A stretch of 64,000 nucleotides of DNA, from the NCBI GenBank assembly GCA_029582165.1, contig CM055876.1, positions 33,859,317 to 33,923,316 on the forward strand. Reading direction: 5' to 3'. The stretch comes from Portulaca oleracea. Its lineage: Eukaryota; Streptophyta; Magnoliopsida; Caryophyllales; Portulacaceae. This document shows, piece after piece, positions 48,076 to 59,389 of this stretch. Positions within the stretch are counted from its first letter, which is position 1. Each line of letters begins with the position of its first letter. Position numbers and translations under genes: made by a program. The notes beneath the pieces were generated by a model. The model searched no databases, was not told where the DNA came from, and saw nothing but the letters and a program-made list of their open reading frames with translations.

Positions 48076-49325
48076 TCTCAGAAATTCAACTCCCAAATCT
48101 ACCCAACTAGGTCTTGGACATGAACATACCCAGGTAGAATAAGGGAAGACAATTTGTGGGTATTCAATTTCAGACAATAAATTCAGAGAAATTGGCAAGA
48201 AAAATGATGAAAGAGTAGTGAAAGGAGCTTGCTTACTTTGGCATCTCTCAGTCTCATTCAATACTCAGTTTGAAGATGGAGGTTGATGATTGAGAACGCT
48301 AATGTCTCTCTCAATGTGCCTGCCCTTCTTCAGTGATTCCACTCGGTAACTGCTTCGAATCCTTTCCTACACCCATGTCTAATTTTAATTTAAACTTAAT
48401 TTTTCTAAAAAAAGGAATTAAATTTTTTCGTTTAAAAATGATACTCAACTTTTCATTTCACTCCATTTTCTTAGAACGCGTCCAAAATGTCAATCAACCT
48501 TTTAAAAAAAATTAAAATTGTTATAGAAGATAACAATAACTTTTTTTAAAAAAAAATTGGAAACTTTAAGGATATTTTTTATTTTCAAAAAAATTAAGTG
48601 ATATTTTTGACAGTCTTTAAATATCATTGACAGTATTGGCTAAAATGAAAAGTTAGAGTGTCATTCAACTTTTCATTTTAATCCAAAATGTCACTTATTT
48701 TAAAAAACAGTTATCAATATCATTTAGTTTTTTTTTAAAAAAAATATAAAAAATATTACTTAATTTTTTAAAAAAGTTAAAAATATTACTCCACTTTTTG
48801 AAAAAAATAAAAATTGTCATCATTACTTTCTACAACATTTTTTACCCTTGATTTTTTTAGAAAGTTGAGTGATATTTTTAAATTTTTAAAAAGTCAAAAA
48901 ATATTAATAACAATGTTTTTTTAGAGTAGGACATTTTTTATTTTATACTAAAATAAAAAAATTGAGTCGCATTTTGGTGCCAACGCTCGTTCAAGGACAG
49001 AAGGGAGAAATAAAAAGTGGGGAAATTTTCCACTCTCCCGAGCTTCAATGATCTGCTCAACTTGAGATTTCTGCTCGATCGATCGCAGAAGCTTCACCAA
49101 CCCTCTCTTTCGCAGTAATCCTTCTATTCAGGTGCATATTTCTTCGATTCGATTCTCTAATCCCCCATTTCTGTATTCTGTTGTCGCAAAATCCACTCAA
49201 AAGATCAATTTACGAACCCTAGGGTAGAATTAGGATTAGGATTAGGGTTAGGGTTAGGGTTTCGGGGTACTTTTCATAATCTATCCTGCGTAACCCAGTT
49301 CAATTTCGAGTTCAAATCCAATCCA
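48076..49325. promoter_or_regulatory. Divergent intergenic region of PIF1 and KIN17 with telobox array
   Basis: Holds both promoters/leaders. AT-rich DNA of degenerate TTTTTAAAAAAA and CACTCAACTTTT units fills 48380-48980. Near KIN17, 49228-49262 is a run of GGATTAGGATTAGGGTTAGG-type telomere-like units, matching the plant telobox (AAACCCTA) that is common near start sites of replication and translation genes. Confidence 0.6.
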
Positions 49326-50510
49326 ATGGGGAAGAACGAGTTCCTAACCCCCAAAGCAATCGCAAATCGCATCAAAGCGAAGGGTCTCCAGAAGCTTCGA
49401 TGGTACTGTCAGATGTGCAACAAACAATGTCGAGATGAGAACGGGTTCAAGTGTCATTGTATGAGCGAGTCTCATCAGCGTCAGATGGAGATTTTCGGGC
49501 AGAATCCTGAGCGTATTGTCGAGGGTTTTTCCGAGGAGTTCGAAAGGACGTTTCTTGAGCATATGAGTCGTAGCCACAGATTCAGCCGTGTGGCTGCTAC
49601 TGTAGTTTATAATGAGTACATCAATGATAGGCACCATGTTCATATGAATTCCACAAAGTGGTTAACTTTGACTGATTTTGTGAAGCACTTGGGTAGGACG
49701 GGTAAGTGCAAGGTTGAGGATACTCCGAAGGGGTGGTTTATGACCTACATTGATAGAGATTCCGAGACCGTTTTTAAGGATAAGATGAAGAATAAGCGGA
49801 TGAAGGCCGAGATGGTTGAAGAGGAGAAGAAGGAGAGAGAGATTTTGAAGCAGATTGAACGCGCTGCTCAGATGATGCCCGTGTCTGAAAATAATGGGCC
49901 CGTGGAGGAGAAGGAAAAGGCGGAGATTGTAGGTGGGAAAGTTGCATTTGCACTTGGTGGGTCTTCGAAAAATATTGTTGGAAGTGGGAAGGAGAAAGGA
50001 GAAGTATCTAAGGTTGTGTTTGAGGATGTTGACGAGTCTGAGAAAACACGGAAAAAGGCGAAAACCAATGCCGGTGGTGGTGGTGGTGGTGGTTTGTCGG
50101 CTTTGGAGGAGTTGATGAAAGAAGAAGAGAAGGTTAAGGAACGGGTTAATAGGAAGGACTATTGGATTTGTGAGGGGATTGTTGTCAAGATTATGAGCAA
50201 AAAGTTGGCCGAGAAGGGTTACTATAAGAAGAAAGGAGTTGTGAAGAAGGTTATAGACAAATATGTTGGAGAAATCGAGATGCTTGATACAAAGCATTTG
50301 CTTAGAGTCGATCAAGCTGAGCTTGAGACTGTTATTCCACAGATCGGGGGACTGGTCAGGATAGTTAATGGTGCTTACCGGGGGTCGAATGCCAGGCTGC
50401 TTTCTATTGACACAGAGAAATACTGTGCCAAGGTTCAGATAGAAAAGGGTGTGTATGATGGCAGGGTGCTTCCAGCTGTGGAATATGAAGACATATGCAA
50501 AATTGCCTAA
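49326..50510 (+). CDS. KIN17: KIN17-like DNA/RNA-binding protein
   Basis: Nuclear protein linked to DNA-damage response, replication and pre-mRNA splicing. Single exon, 394 residues, near the usual plant length. N-terminal C2H2 zinc finger: C28-X2-C31-X12-H44-X5-H50, within WYCQMCNKQC. Next is the KIN17 winged-helix domain (GQNPERIVEGFSEEFERTFL ... TDFVKHLGRTGKCKVEDTPKG), a charged Glu/Lys region with a GGGGGGG run near residue 255, and a C-terminal tandem SH3/KOW part (YWICEGIVVKIM ... VIPQIGGLVRIVNGAYRG). The start is the first ATG after a telobox-rich leader. Confidence 0.95.
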   Translation: MGKNEFLTPKAIANRIKAKGLQKLRWYCQMCNKQCRDENGFKCHCMSESHQRQMEIFGQNPERIVEGFSEEFERTFLEHMSRSHRFSRVAATVVYNEYINDRHHVHMNSTKWLTLTDFVKHLGRTGKCKVEDTPKGWFMTYIDRDSETVFKDKMKNKRMKAEMVEEEKKEREILKQIERAAQMMPVSENNGPVEEKEKAEIVGGKVAFALGGSSKNIVGSGKEKGEVSKVVFEDVDESEKTRKKAKTNAGGGGGGGLSALEELMKEEEKVKERVNRKDYWICEGIVVKIMSKKLAEKGYYKKKGVVKKVIDKYVGEIEMLDTKHLLRVDQAELETVIPQIGGLVRIVNGAYRGSNARLLSIDTEKYCAKVQIEKGVYDGRVLPAVEYEDICKIA

Positions 50511-51769
50511 TGACAGTGAGTTTTTATGTGGACAAGTTTCTGGATTTTCTTTTGAATATGTCACCGAAGCGACTGATCCGTGTAATGCACAACTCAGTTT
50601 GTTACAAACTTCATTTCAGCTTTGTTTATACTTCATTTTATGTGATTCTTTGTCTGCCCCTGTTGGACTCTTGTAAGATAAACCGCCATAGTTTTGACTT
50701 TTGAATGTTGCAATATAACTTATGTTCTGTGTTCGTACATCATGGGAGACCTGCATTCAAACTTCTAAGACTCTTTTTTGCTGTTTATCAGTGGTTAGCA
50801 AACTGTGAATATGTCATCTTTCTCTCAGGTATTGTCTTCTGTGATGCATCTGTGAAAGAAATATGTTGGTTGTGCTAGGAGCAGCTTGGCTGAGTAAATA
50901 TCTTCCTTTACTTACTGATGCAGTTGTACAGTTTAATATTTTGTAACATCTTTCTGATTTAGATGGTTCAGTTAACAGAAATTAGCACAGGCTTCTGATT
51001 GTATGGAACGAGCTTGTGGTGATGCAAAGAGCATAAATATAAAGTTTCAAGTTGCATGATTTTGAGATTTTTATGATGAAACAATCCTCGAATTATCGTA
51101 GTAAAACATGTCAATCCAATGTTGATGAACAACAGGCGGCCGCTGGTATTTTTGTAATGATATAATGTTTGTCATTTCGGGGAATATGTGTGTGTATTTT
51201 CAGGTTGCGGGCTAACTTGTACAGGCAGATTCCGAGTTCTAAGAATGCTTTGAGAATCTGTGTGGGAAAAATAAGGATACTTTATGAATCTGTGTAGAAA
51301 AATCATAATTATGCTTTACATATCTTCCTGGGATTGGTGATTAGGTTATCTTGCAAGCAAAATGCCATTTTCTTTACTGCAAAGACAGCAAATTCTGTGT
51401 TTGCATTTTCTGATGTATTGTATTCTTTTCCTATGATATACTTGAGCTAGCCCTAGTTTGTCAAACAAGCAAGCTCTACTTAGGCTTGTTTTCCACATGC
51501 ATTTTTTCTCCCCTCAAACAATACAAAGGAAAGGAATTGCTTCTATCTGAGGCCATCCCATACAAAAGAAATGCTAAACCCAGAAAGTTGACCTTATAGT
51601 CAGCAAAGCAACTCAAGGTCTTTGAGTTTCCATGATCAAGTTTTCGACCCGATCTTTCTTCCTTATAATTACCAAATCATTGCAGCGTTTAGCAATGTCC
51701 CACTTCGAACATTGCTCATTTTGAACGCTCCCTTCGAAAGTCACCCTGAAAAGAAGCCGTCTAATTCTA
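50511..51769. other. KIN17 3' flank and thaumatin-like gene upstream region
   Basis: The first part (50700-51250) is copy 3 of the threefold repeat. The rest is AT-rich DNA leading to the thaumatin-like gene; no clear TATA box or coding sequence. Confidence 0.5.
50700..51250 (+). repeat. Copy 3 of the threefold repeat, at the KIN17 3' end
   Basis: More diverged than copies 1 and 2 but colinear: TACATCATGGGAGACCTGCA, GACTCTTTTTTGCTGTTTAT, TTCTGATTGTATGGAA, GATGAAACAATCC and GTTGATGAACAACAGG. It begins about 190 bp after the KIN17 stop, so it probably overlaps that gene's 3'UTR. Confidence 0.55.
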
Positions 51770-53553
51770 ATGCAAACCAAACTATCCCTGATGCCCGTCT
51801 ATTTTTCTTCGATCTTCATAATCTCATTACTCTTCCCGTGGACCGTCTCTAGCTCCTTCACCATAACCAACAACTGCCCGTTTACGATATGGCCCGGGAC
51901 CCTATCCGGGTCAGCTTCACCTCCATTGTCCACAACCGGGTTCCAGCTGGACTCAGGGAAAAGTGTGAAGATCGAGGCTGTCCCGGGGTGGTCCGGGCGA
52001 ATATGGGCCAGGACCGGGTGCAAGTTTGACGAGACGGGGGCCGGAAAGTGCCAGACGGGTGATTGTGGGGGGAGACTGGAGTGCGACGGGAACGGGGCCA
52101 CTCCACCGGCGTCCCTGTTTGAGATCACATTCGGGCAAGGCGATGGGGACAAGGATTTCTATGATGTGAGCCTTGTGGATGGATACAATCTGCCTCTTGT
52201 TGCTTCGCCTGTCGGGGCTTCTGGTGCCTGCAATTCTACTGGATGTGTCTCTGATCTCAATATGGGTAAAACCACAACTAGCTTTGTATATCGTTAGAAA
52301 AAACTGACCAATATTTGATTGATTACCCATATGAACATTCTGAAGCTAGACTGACAAATATAACTAATTAATATAGGACTGTCAAAAGTTTGTCCGACTC
52401 GAATACTTGGTTTAGTCCAACCTAGAAAAATTGGGTATGGTCATAGTCTCGTAGAGTTTTCGTCTAAGTTTTAATATCGAACGATTTGACCTAAAATTTA
52501 GGCATAATATTCTCCAAACTTCTATTGCCTGAACTAAATTAAGACTAGAATTCAGACTTAGAATTGTCTGACCGGAAAATAACCAGAAAAAACTGGGTAT
52601 CGGACGCCAATTCTTAATCCAATGTCCGATTCATTCGGATCTGAGATGACCTGATCCCGAAACTTTTACAGCCCTGCTAGTTACCATCAACAATCTGAGA
52701 CCAGACTTGCTCCAAGCTGGGAACTATGTGAACCAACTTTGACTACAAACCAAATAGACTCGGCCTAAACTAAATCAACTCAATATTGATCATACTTTGT
52801 CAACAAGCTTACCAGATTAACTTACAAGAAACTTCAGGAAAACCCTAAAACTCAATCAAGAATCGATCTGACAAAGCTGGTATCATCATAATCTCACTGA
52901 CTGTTTCTGACGTCAAGCACCACCCCAAAATCCGACTCGTCTTCCCGCTAAGAAACCTACTGATGATATGTACTTCCAATTTTTTGGCGAAAACAGGATG
53001 CCCGAAAGAGCTGCAGGTGGTGGGAGGAGATGGACAGGGAGGAGTTGTGGCATGTAAAAGTGCCTGTGAGGCGTTCGGACAGGATGAGTACTGCTGCAGT
53101 GGACAGTTTGCAAACCCAACTACATGTCAACCATCTTATTACTCTGCTGTCTTCAAAAAAGCCTGTCCGAGGGCATATAGCTATGCTTATGATGACGGCA
53201 CCAGCACTTTCACCTGCAAAGCTTACAGTTACGACATTGTTTTCTGCCCCTCAACTGGCGCCGGGTAATGCCAGCCTCACTCATTCTACTCACTAAACCT
53301 TAGTCAGAATGAGAGCTTCTTCTCTAATTGCTGTTATTTCGGCTGTGGTTTGTGATTCAGGAGGAAGAAGCCTAACAGTGACACATACAGTTCAACAACA
53401 CCAGCAAGCTTCCTTTACAACAATAAATCACCAACGCAGAACGAAAAGCACAATTATAGGGCAGCTGCAGGGGAGACATCATCGTCGTATGCAGTCTTAC
53501 CATACTCTGCATTTGTGCCTCAGATCTTGTTCAGCTTGCTGCTACTGCGCTGA
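51770..53553 (+). CDS. Thaumatin-like protein (PR-5 family) with C-terminal membrane-anchor-like tail
   Basis: Secreted glucan-binding or antifungal-type protein. Three exons: 51770-52265, 52997-53264 and 53361-53553, giving 318 residues; both introns are GT-AG. Residues 1 to about 29 are a signal peptide. The thaumatin domain has sixteen cysteines, starting FTITNNCPFTIWPG and including CPKELQV, ACKSACEAF, YCCSGQF, ACPRAYSYAYDD and VFCP. Exon 3 adds a Ser/Thr/Asn-rich stretch ending in a hydrophobic run (PQILFSLLLLR), like a GPI-anchor signal. If intron 2 is retained, the frame stops at 53268 and yields a 255-residue soluble form. Intron 1 holds a MITE. Confidence 0.88.
52366..52680. mobile_element. 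hAT-type MITE relic in the thaumatin-like intron
   Basis: Begins TAGGACTGTCAAAAG and ends CTTTTACAGCCCTG, the same class of ends as the element at 44844-45146, with similar CGACT/GGGTAT interior units. The flanks (CTAATTAA and CTAGTTAC) are only a decayed possible 8-bp duplication. Older than the other copy. Confidence 0.6.
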
Positions 53554-54002
53554 AACGATCCCAGAAAAAAAGCCTGATTTTTCCAGTTTGGGATGGGGGA
53601 ATGTCGAGTTTTATGTAGCTTGGCCCCCGAAATGAGACATGGTGTGCACGAGAAGTTGGGAAGATATCGGGATCATCTGCCATACATAGCAAAAATCAGT
53701 CCCGACGATGACTTCACTGCTCTTCTGACAAAGACGACAAAAAGTTGATGTGGTCTGAATCAAAATTCATGAGAAAAACTCAGAATTATGCTCATAAATT
53801 GAATCGAGTTTTCGTCTGTTTTACAATACAAGTATCAACTATAACATTCTATAACTCTCTCATCACAACACTGTAATATCATACTCGACTGCCGGAATAC
53901 AGAGGACAGATACACTATGAATTTGCTAAATTGAAAGTAACCTACAAGACTATGAATAACTCATCTCTTCAACTATAATGACGTAAACTCATAGTGACCT
54001 AC

Positions 54003-57000
54003 TACGAGCTATGCGCAGAATGAATCATCTCGTTTTTATTTCTTTGCTCTGCCTTTCTTTGGGGCCTGAGGTTTCTTTTTCTTCGGCAGCTTGCTTCCTG
54101 CAGCTTTCCCTTTCTTTTGTGTTGCAACCTTCATCGTTTTGATCACCGTTAATGCCAAAGAACTTCTATATTATAGAAAACATCGAACGCAAGTAGCTAC
54201 CAGAAAAGTTGAGTCATACCGTTTTCTTTACAGCTTTTCCTTTGGATTTTGCATTGGATTTCTCTTCATTGTCTTCAGTTTGCTCAGGCTCAGTGTCTTT
54301 GACTGTCTTGTCAGCTTCATCCTCGGAGTCGAAGGAGAATCCTTCCAGTGTTCCTGATTAAACAGAACATTCATATTAGACTAATAAATTATCAACGAGA
54401 TGGTAGATGTATGATTAGGGGTAATCTAACCTTCAACCATGGTCTCAGCATCATAAACATTTGACTGCGGTGCAAGCTGAATAATATCGTTCATAACCGC
54501 CTCTATCTGCCCAAGAGACACTAGATCAAGTGAACTATTTAACACCATTCTTAAGTGCACATTGTTAGATGCAGGGTCAATAGTGTTATGGCGTGGGGTA
54601 AAACTCAATATTAAAAGCCGATAGATGGAAAAATAACATGGGGGAACACTGCAATGCAAAAAGAACAAATGTTGCATAACAAAAAGGGCAAGTGAGGAAT
54701 ACTATACAGTCAATACAGTTATTTCAAGAAACATACCTTGGCTTCTGACTGACCAATGCTGACCTGAACAATGTCATCGTGGAGCAATCAAATATTCATC
54801 CAAAACAAAATGCTGGTAGAAATTCTAATATTTGGTTTCAATTTACTTCATTTTTCCATTGCATACTCGTGCCAAAAGCAAAGATTAAGAAAGTATTAAT
54901 CGGTCAAGAAAAATTTAGGAGAAATAGTTATGTACCACGCAGAATGTCCTTGACGGAACTATTGTAGTTTTGTAAATAGTTCCTGAAAATACAAAAGGAA
55001 AAGAGAGAAATAAGTAAGCATAAGCAACCCCCATCAGCATTACCACAGTGTACTATGGACATTCTAGATCCGGGAAAGGTATATGACCAATAAATGATTC
55101 AGCAATAAACACGAACCTTTTAGATCTAAATACATTTCAGGCTCTTTCGAAGGAGTGTCTGCAATAACTACTCTCCCAACAGCACCCATATCACCACTCA
55201 AATCGATTGATTCACCTTCACACTCAATCAGTGCCTGCAGACCATAACGTTTCTCTAAAAACATCATGTAAACATAATGTCTTTACAACACCGAATTTGC
55301 ATTTGTAGGGCTTACCTTAGAGCGATTAACTTTCTCAGGGAGTACCAAAGGCAATGTCATGGATGTAACCTGCAATTTGCACCATACTCACACGAAAGCG
55401 GACCACAAAACTAAAGAACGAAGGCATATAATCAAAGATAGTAAGGCCCCTCACACGAGGATCGGCATGCTTCTCAGGTACTACTTCTTTTGGAACATCC
55501 ACATCACCACCTTCCCCTGTTAATTCAAGACATAGATGAACGATTATAAGCAATACAGATTTCTAGAGAAGAGGTCACTTTCAAACGTCTTTTAAAAATG
55601 CTGATTTTCTCTGGAGCACCTAGGATTAGATGGATTCTTTCATCAGATTAAACGGCAATACCATCTATTTTGATACTGTTGTTGGTTTTCTTCTCCTCTT
55701 TAGGCTTCACGTCTTCTGTTTTGACCTTTTTCTTTGGGGATTTTCGTTTCGCTACAACTTTAGGCGTTATCTCAGCATTATCACTTTTTTCTTCCTTGTT
55801 TAGCAACTCCAGTGATTTCTGAGAAGATGATTCTTCATTTGCTTCCTCTTTGCTTGTTGAAACTTTTGCATCAGATTCAGAATCTGAGGATAGTGCCCAA
55901 ATCGAATGATTTGGTGCCTGCTAAAGAGAAACTTGTGTCGTCATAAACATAGGCAGAGATAGAATTTCAGAGTAGGGTTTTGTGTAGTATAAAACGAGTA
56001 GGGATACATAAGTGACGCATCCATAATAGAGTAACATCATCTCCATGGTCTTTTCCAAGTTAATCACTCTCCTTTCAATGGTTAAAATTTGAGAATTGAT
56101 CGAACACTTACAGAGGCTTTCACTGGCTCATCGGAATCCTCTTCCTCCTTAACATCTTCATGATCTTCTTTCCCTACGCCACACAAAAATCAGATGAAGA
56201 CAAAAGCTTCACGCATTTACTAGAAACATAGAAAAAGCACAGGAACAGGGAACATAAGCAGGGTTGCATTTTTTCCATTTCTAGTACCCAAAAACGACCG
56301 CAATCCTAGATGTATGTTTCTTGACGGTTCAAAACACTGGTTGCCATTTACAATTTTAACCTACCGCTTTTCTTGGGTCTTTTGGTTTTCCTCCTTTTGG
56401 CAGGTGTCTCATCATCAAATTTCACTTGCTTTTTTGCTGTCTTCTTCTTCAATGACTTATTGGCATCAGATTGCATAACATCACTTACACTATCATCTTC
56501 TTTCTCCTCTTTCTCATGTTTTACGGGTGTTTTGTCACCAGAAGGCTCAGAGTCAGATGACAGAGTTGTAACTGGGGGCTGCCCACACAAAGGGTGTTCA
56601 TGATCAGCAAATCACTAGATCCATCAAACCACTGAAAAGCCCCTCATAGCAATAAATTGATGAAAGTTTACTGTAAGCTAACATTGATACAGATGCAGTG
56701 CAGGCAACAACACTACAGCATATTAGTTCAGTCATAATGCAATCACCACCAACTGAAGAAACACCAAAACAAAAGCTACAGCTGTAACAACTGCTCTAGC
56801 ATCCTTCCCAATGCTCTTGTTGATAAGACCACCAACTATTTAAGCCCTCTTGAAAGGACAAAATCAGAGCAGATGGGGGCGCAAAATGTGCAACGAGAGA
56901 ACCAAAATCAATACTCCGAAACCCTTCCCAGGTGAGGTATGCAGAGGTCGGATGTAGCGAAATTACCCCTAAATTTTGCAATTTAGAGAGACTTGTTCCA

Positions 57001-57553
57001 ATTGACCAAAGATCTAGAAATCGTTCGCGACCTACTACTCCATGCATAAGAGGCTAAGAAGGTTTAATGAGACATTTTACTTCAGTGTCCCTCACAATCT
57101 AAGTTGACTATCCAGATTGCAGAGAAATTATGCACAGACATCAAGCACAGCATGTACTGACCTGCTCATTCTATCCACCAATACATCAAACTGTGACACT
57201 TCACAAGTAAATCCCAACTTAAGAGTTAAGAAAACAGAAATGCCTTACAACAATAAGCTAACACGTCACTGTACAAGAAGCAAGCTGCTTACCCCAGTCG
57301 CAAGATAAACCCCCATCAAAACCCTAAAAGTAGGGTTAAAAGCAACAGAAATCCCTTAAAATCCAGTACATAACTATAATGCAGGTCCTAAATTCGTCAG
57401 ATTGTAGACATGATTCAAGCTTCACACGAATTCCAGAACTAAAAATTGAGTACACAAATCAAAGGAGGGAACCTCTAATTCTCAGTCCAACACTAGAAAT
57501 CATACCTGAAAAGAACGCAACCAATCTGGAGAATCTTCCCTGGCGTCGCTCAT
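54003..57553 (-). CDS. BIN4: DNA-binding protein BIN4 (topoisomerase VI complex subunit)
   Basis: Accessory subunit of the plant DNA topoisomerase VI complex, needed for endoreduplication and cell expansion. Twelve exons: 57506-57553, 56365-56578, 56112-56173, 55662-55920, 55455-55516, 55316-55369, 55117-55234, 54936-54982, 54737-54763, 54431-54506, 54220-54353 and 54003-54128, giving 408 residues. The N terminus MSDAREDSPDWLRSFQ is the family signature. An acidic/Lys-rich middle follows, then the conserved core: LPLVLPEKV, ECEGESIDLSGDMGAVGRVV, GTIYKTTIVPSRTFCVV, SIGQSEAK and EGTLEGFSFDSEDE. The tail is Lys-rich (KLPKKKKPQAP), as in DNA-binding tails. The exon at 55920 has an alternative acceptor three bases on. 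Confidence 0.92.
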
Positions 57554-57974
57554 TTCAACTATGGCAATCTTCCTGCGCCCAAACAAACAAACACACAGTG
57601 TTAAAAGAGGTTTTAGGGTTGCAGCGTATTCAACTTGATTAAAAAAATACTCAAAATGAAATTAAGTGCTGCCACCTTAAAATTATCGCCGCGAACAAAT
57701 TGAGGAGCTGACAGCTGAGTTTAAAATGGAAGGAATGATGATGAATTTAATCCACCGCATGCGGTGGCGCAAGGTGGCGGAAGAAGGCGGCGATTGGCGG
57801 AGCTGATTTCAGCTAGTTTATTGCAGGTGGCGGCGTTCGACTTTAATTGGAGGGAAACAATCTCGTCCGTCAGATCCCCACCGATGATGATCAATGATTC
57901 AATTCTTTTTTCTTTTTTTTTATTACTGGAACCTGATTTTGATACGAATTTAACTTCATCTCAATTATTTTGAC

Positions 57975-58230
57975 CCGAAATTTCCCTCCCAAATTTTAAC
58001 ATGAACCGAATTTAACCGATCTGAATTCAGATGAACCTGAATTTTTGTTAGCGATAACAACAGTTATAAATTATTAATCGAAAAAATCACGTCTGAACAT
58101 AAATTTCTCCTCAAAATTTTGACATAGACCGAATTTAATCGATCTGAATTCAGCTAAACCCAAACTTTTTTCAGCGCTCACAATAATGATAAATTGTTAA
58201 CCTGCGATTTTCATGCATGAAATATTTTCA
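57975..58230. repeat. Imperfect tandem duplication, about 120-130 bp unit
   Basis: CCGAATTTAACCGATCTGAA recurs as CCGAATTTAATCGATCTGAA, followed in both by TTCAG(A/C)T(G/A)AACC and TTAGCG/TCAGCG-type sequence. Non-coding. Confidence 0.6.
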
Positions 58231-58254
58231 CTTCCACCTCTTGATCCACATTCT

Positions 58255-58398
58255 GCAATTTATTAGATGCATCCGGAGTATGTGCTCCAAATATTATGAT
58301 TGTTCATCCACACATATTAGGTTGTTTACTTTTATTATTATGATTGTTCACTCGTAAATATCTAAAGTACATGCTCTAGGAACATATGATTTATATTG
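58255..58398. mobile_element. Second copy of the 11496-11702 MITE family
   Basis: Left CAATTTATTAGATGCATCCG and GGAGTATGTGCTCC; right TACATGCTCTAGG and ATTTATATTG. Same ends and TTGTTCACTC core as the first copy, with fewer internal units. Confidence 0.6.
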
Positions 58399-58549
58399 TC
58401 CACACTCTCCGTACTATAGCCAAACACTTCCCCATAAAAATAGAAGATTACAACAATGATAAATTAATCCCAATATTTATGCAAACAAAATACAAATCAA
58501 AGGATAAATAATATCTACACCACATTCAACCGTTGTAGCATTTGAAAGT

Positions 58550-58936
58550 TCATGGGCAACCACAGATTTCACTTGGACATCCACACAGAGGATGGCAATA
58601 GTCAATCTCTGCATCCAAAGACAGTTCATAAGAATGACATCAAACCAAGACGAAGTTGAAAACAAGAAAATTCAAATTAATTAACTCAGAATAAAATTGA
58701 AAAAAATCCAAGAATAAAATAAATAATAATTGATTGATATATCCACATTTACCACATGGGCTGAATTTCTTGAATCCCTTATGAGTAGAAACAGAAGTTG
58801 GGTTGGTGGGTTTGATCTTGGAGAAACTCTCCTCCTTATAGTTGTTGGTAGTGGTAGTAGTAATAGTAGTATGCATCATTTGAGTTGATGCTGGTGGGCC
58901 TTCTTCACCAAGATAATATCCTAGTCTTGAATCCTC
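58550..58936 (-). CDS. 3' part of a gene for a precursor with a Cys-dense C terminus
   Basis: Two exons with good borders: 58753-58936 and 58550-58608 (donor TGTG|GTAAAT, acceptor GATGCAG). Together they encode 80 residues. A hydrophilic, Thr/Lys-rich region (GEEGPPASTQ, HTTITTTTTNNYK) leads into GFKKFSPC and the terminal motif CEIDYCHPLCGCPSEICGCP, six cysteines spaced C-X4-C-X3-C-X-C-X4-C-X-C, then TGA. The acceptor at 58937 shows that an upstream exon exists, presumably with a signal peptide, but I could not locate it in 58940-60300. The layout (variable spacer, short Cys-dense end) resembles a peptide precursor. No family recognised; the function is inference. Confidence 0.5.
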
Positions 58937-59119
58937 CTATATAAAATGTTAGTTGTAATTAGCACAAGTTTTTAAGAAAATTGTTTAATATGGGGTAAGT
59001 TAAATATATAAACTTAGATATGATAAAGTTATAACATGAATTGACTTAACTGTTGACCCTCTATAACATTTGATGGTGTCCCATCGCACTTACCACAATT
59101 TACTACACTAAGCACAAAC

Positions 59120-59122
<3 letters not shown>

Positions 59123-59151
<29 letters not shown>
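59123..59151. repeat. (TA)n microsatellite
   Basis: About fourteen uninterrupted TA units. Confidence 0.9.
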
Positions 59152-59155
<4 letters not shown>

Positions 59156-59389
59156 TTCGATTATTAAAAGCAAAAATACTTAAAGTTCACAAAATAGCAA
59201 ATATAGCATTATAGAAATTGAGCAAACCACCTACAAAAGTCAAAAAGTTACATCTAAGATCCATAATTTCCTCCCTCCTCACTTTGTTTTACAACTTTTC
59301 ATATTTTTTCTCATCTCATCTCACCTCCCGTCTCCCACACAACTATTCTTATCACAAATTTTACTATAATTTACCATACTGTACCACAT

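Larger units (their letters stand above)
57554..58549. other. BIN4 upstream region and tandem repeat
   Basis: BIN4 leader and promoter to about 57900, including a GGTGGCGG-rich stretch (57760-57835). Then an imperfect tandem duplication of about 120 bp (57975-58100 and 58105-58230) and a MITE copy (58255-58398). Confidence 0.5.

Noticed and set aside
49662..50564. 300-codon open frame on the minus strand opposite KIN17
   Set aside because: It is the shadow of a long purine-rich coding sequence; the plus strand encodes KIN17 with a zinc finger and conserved domains.
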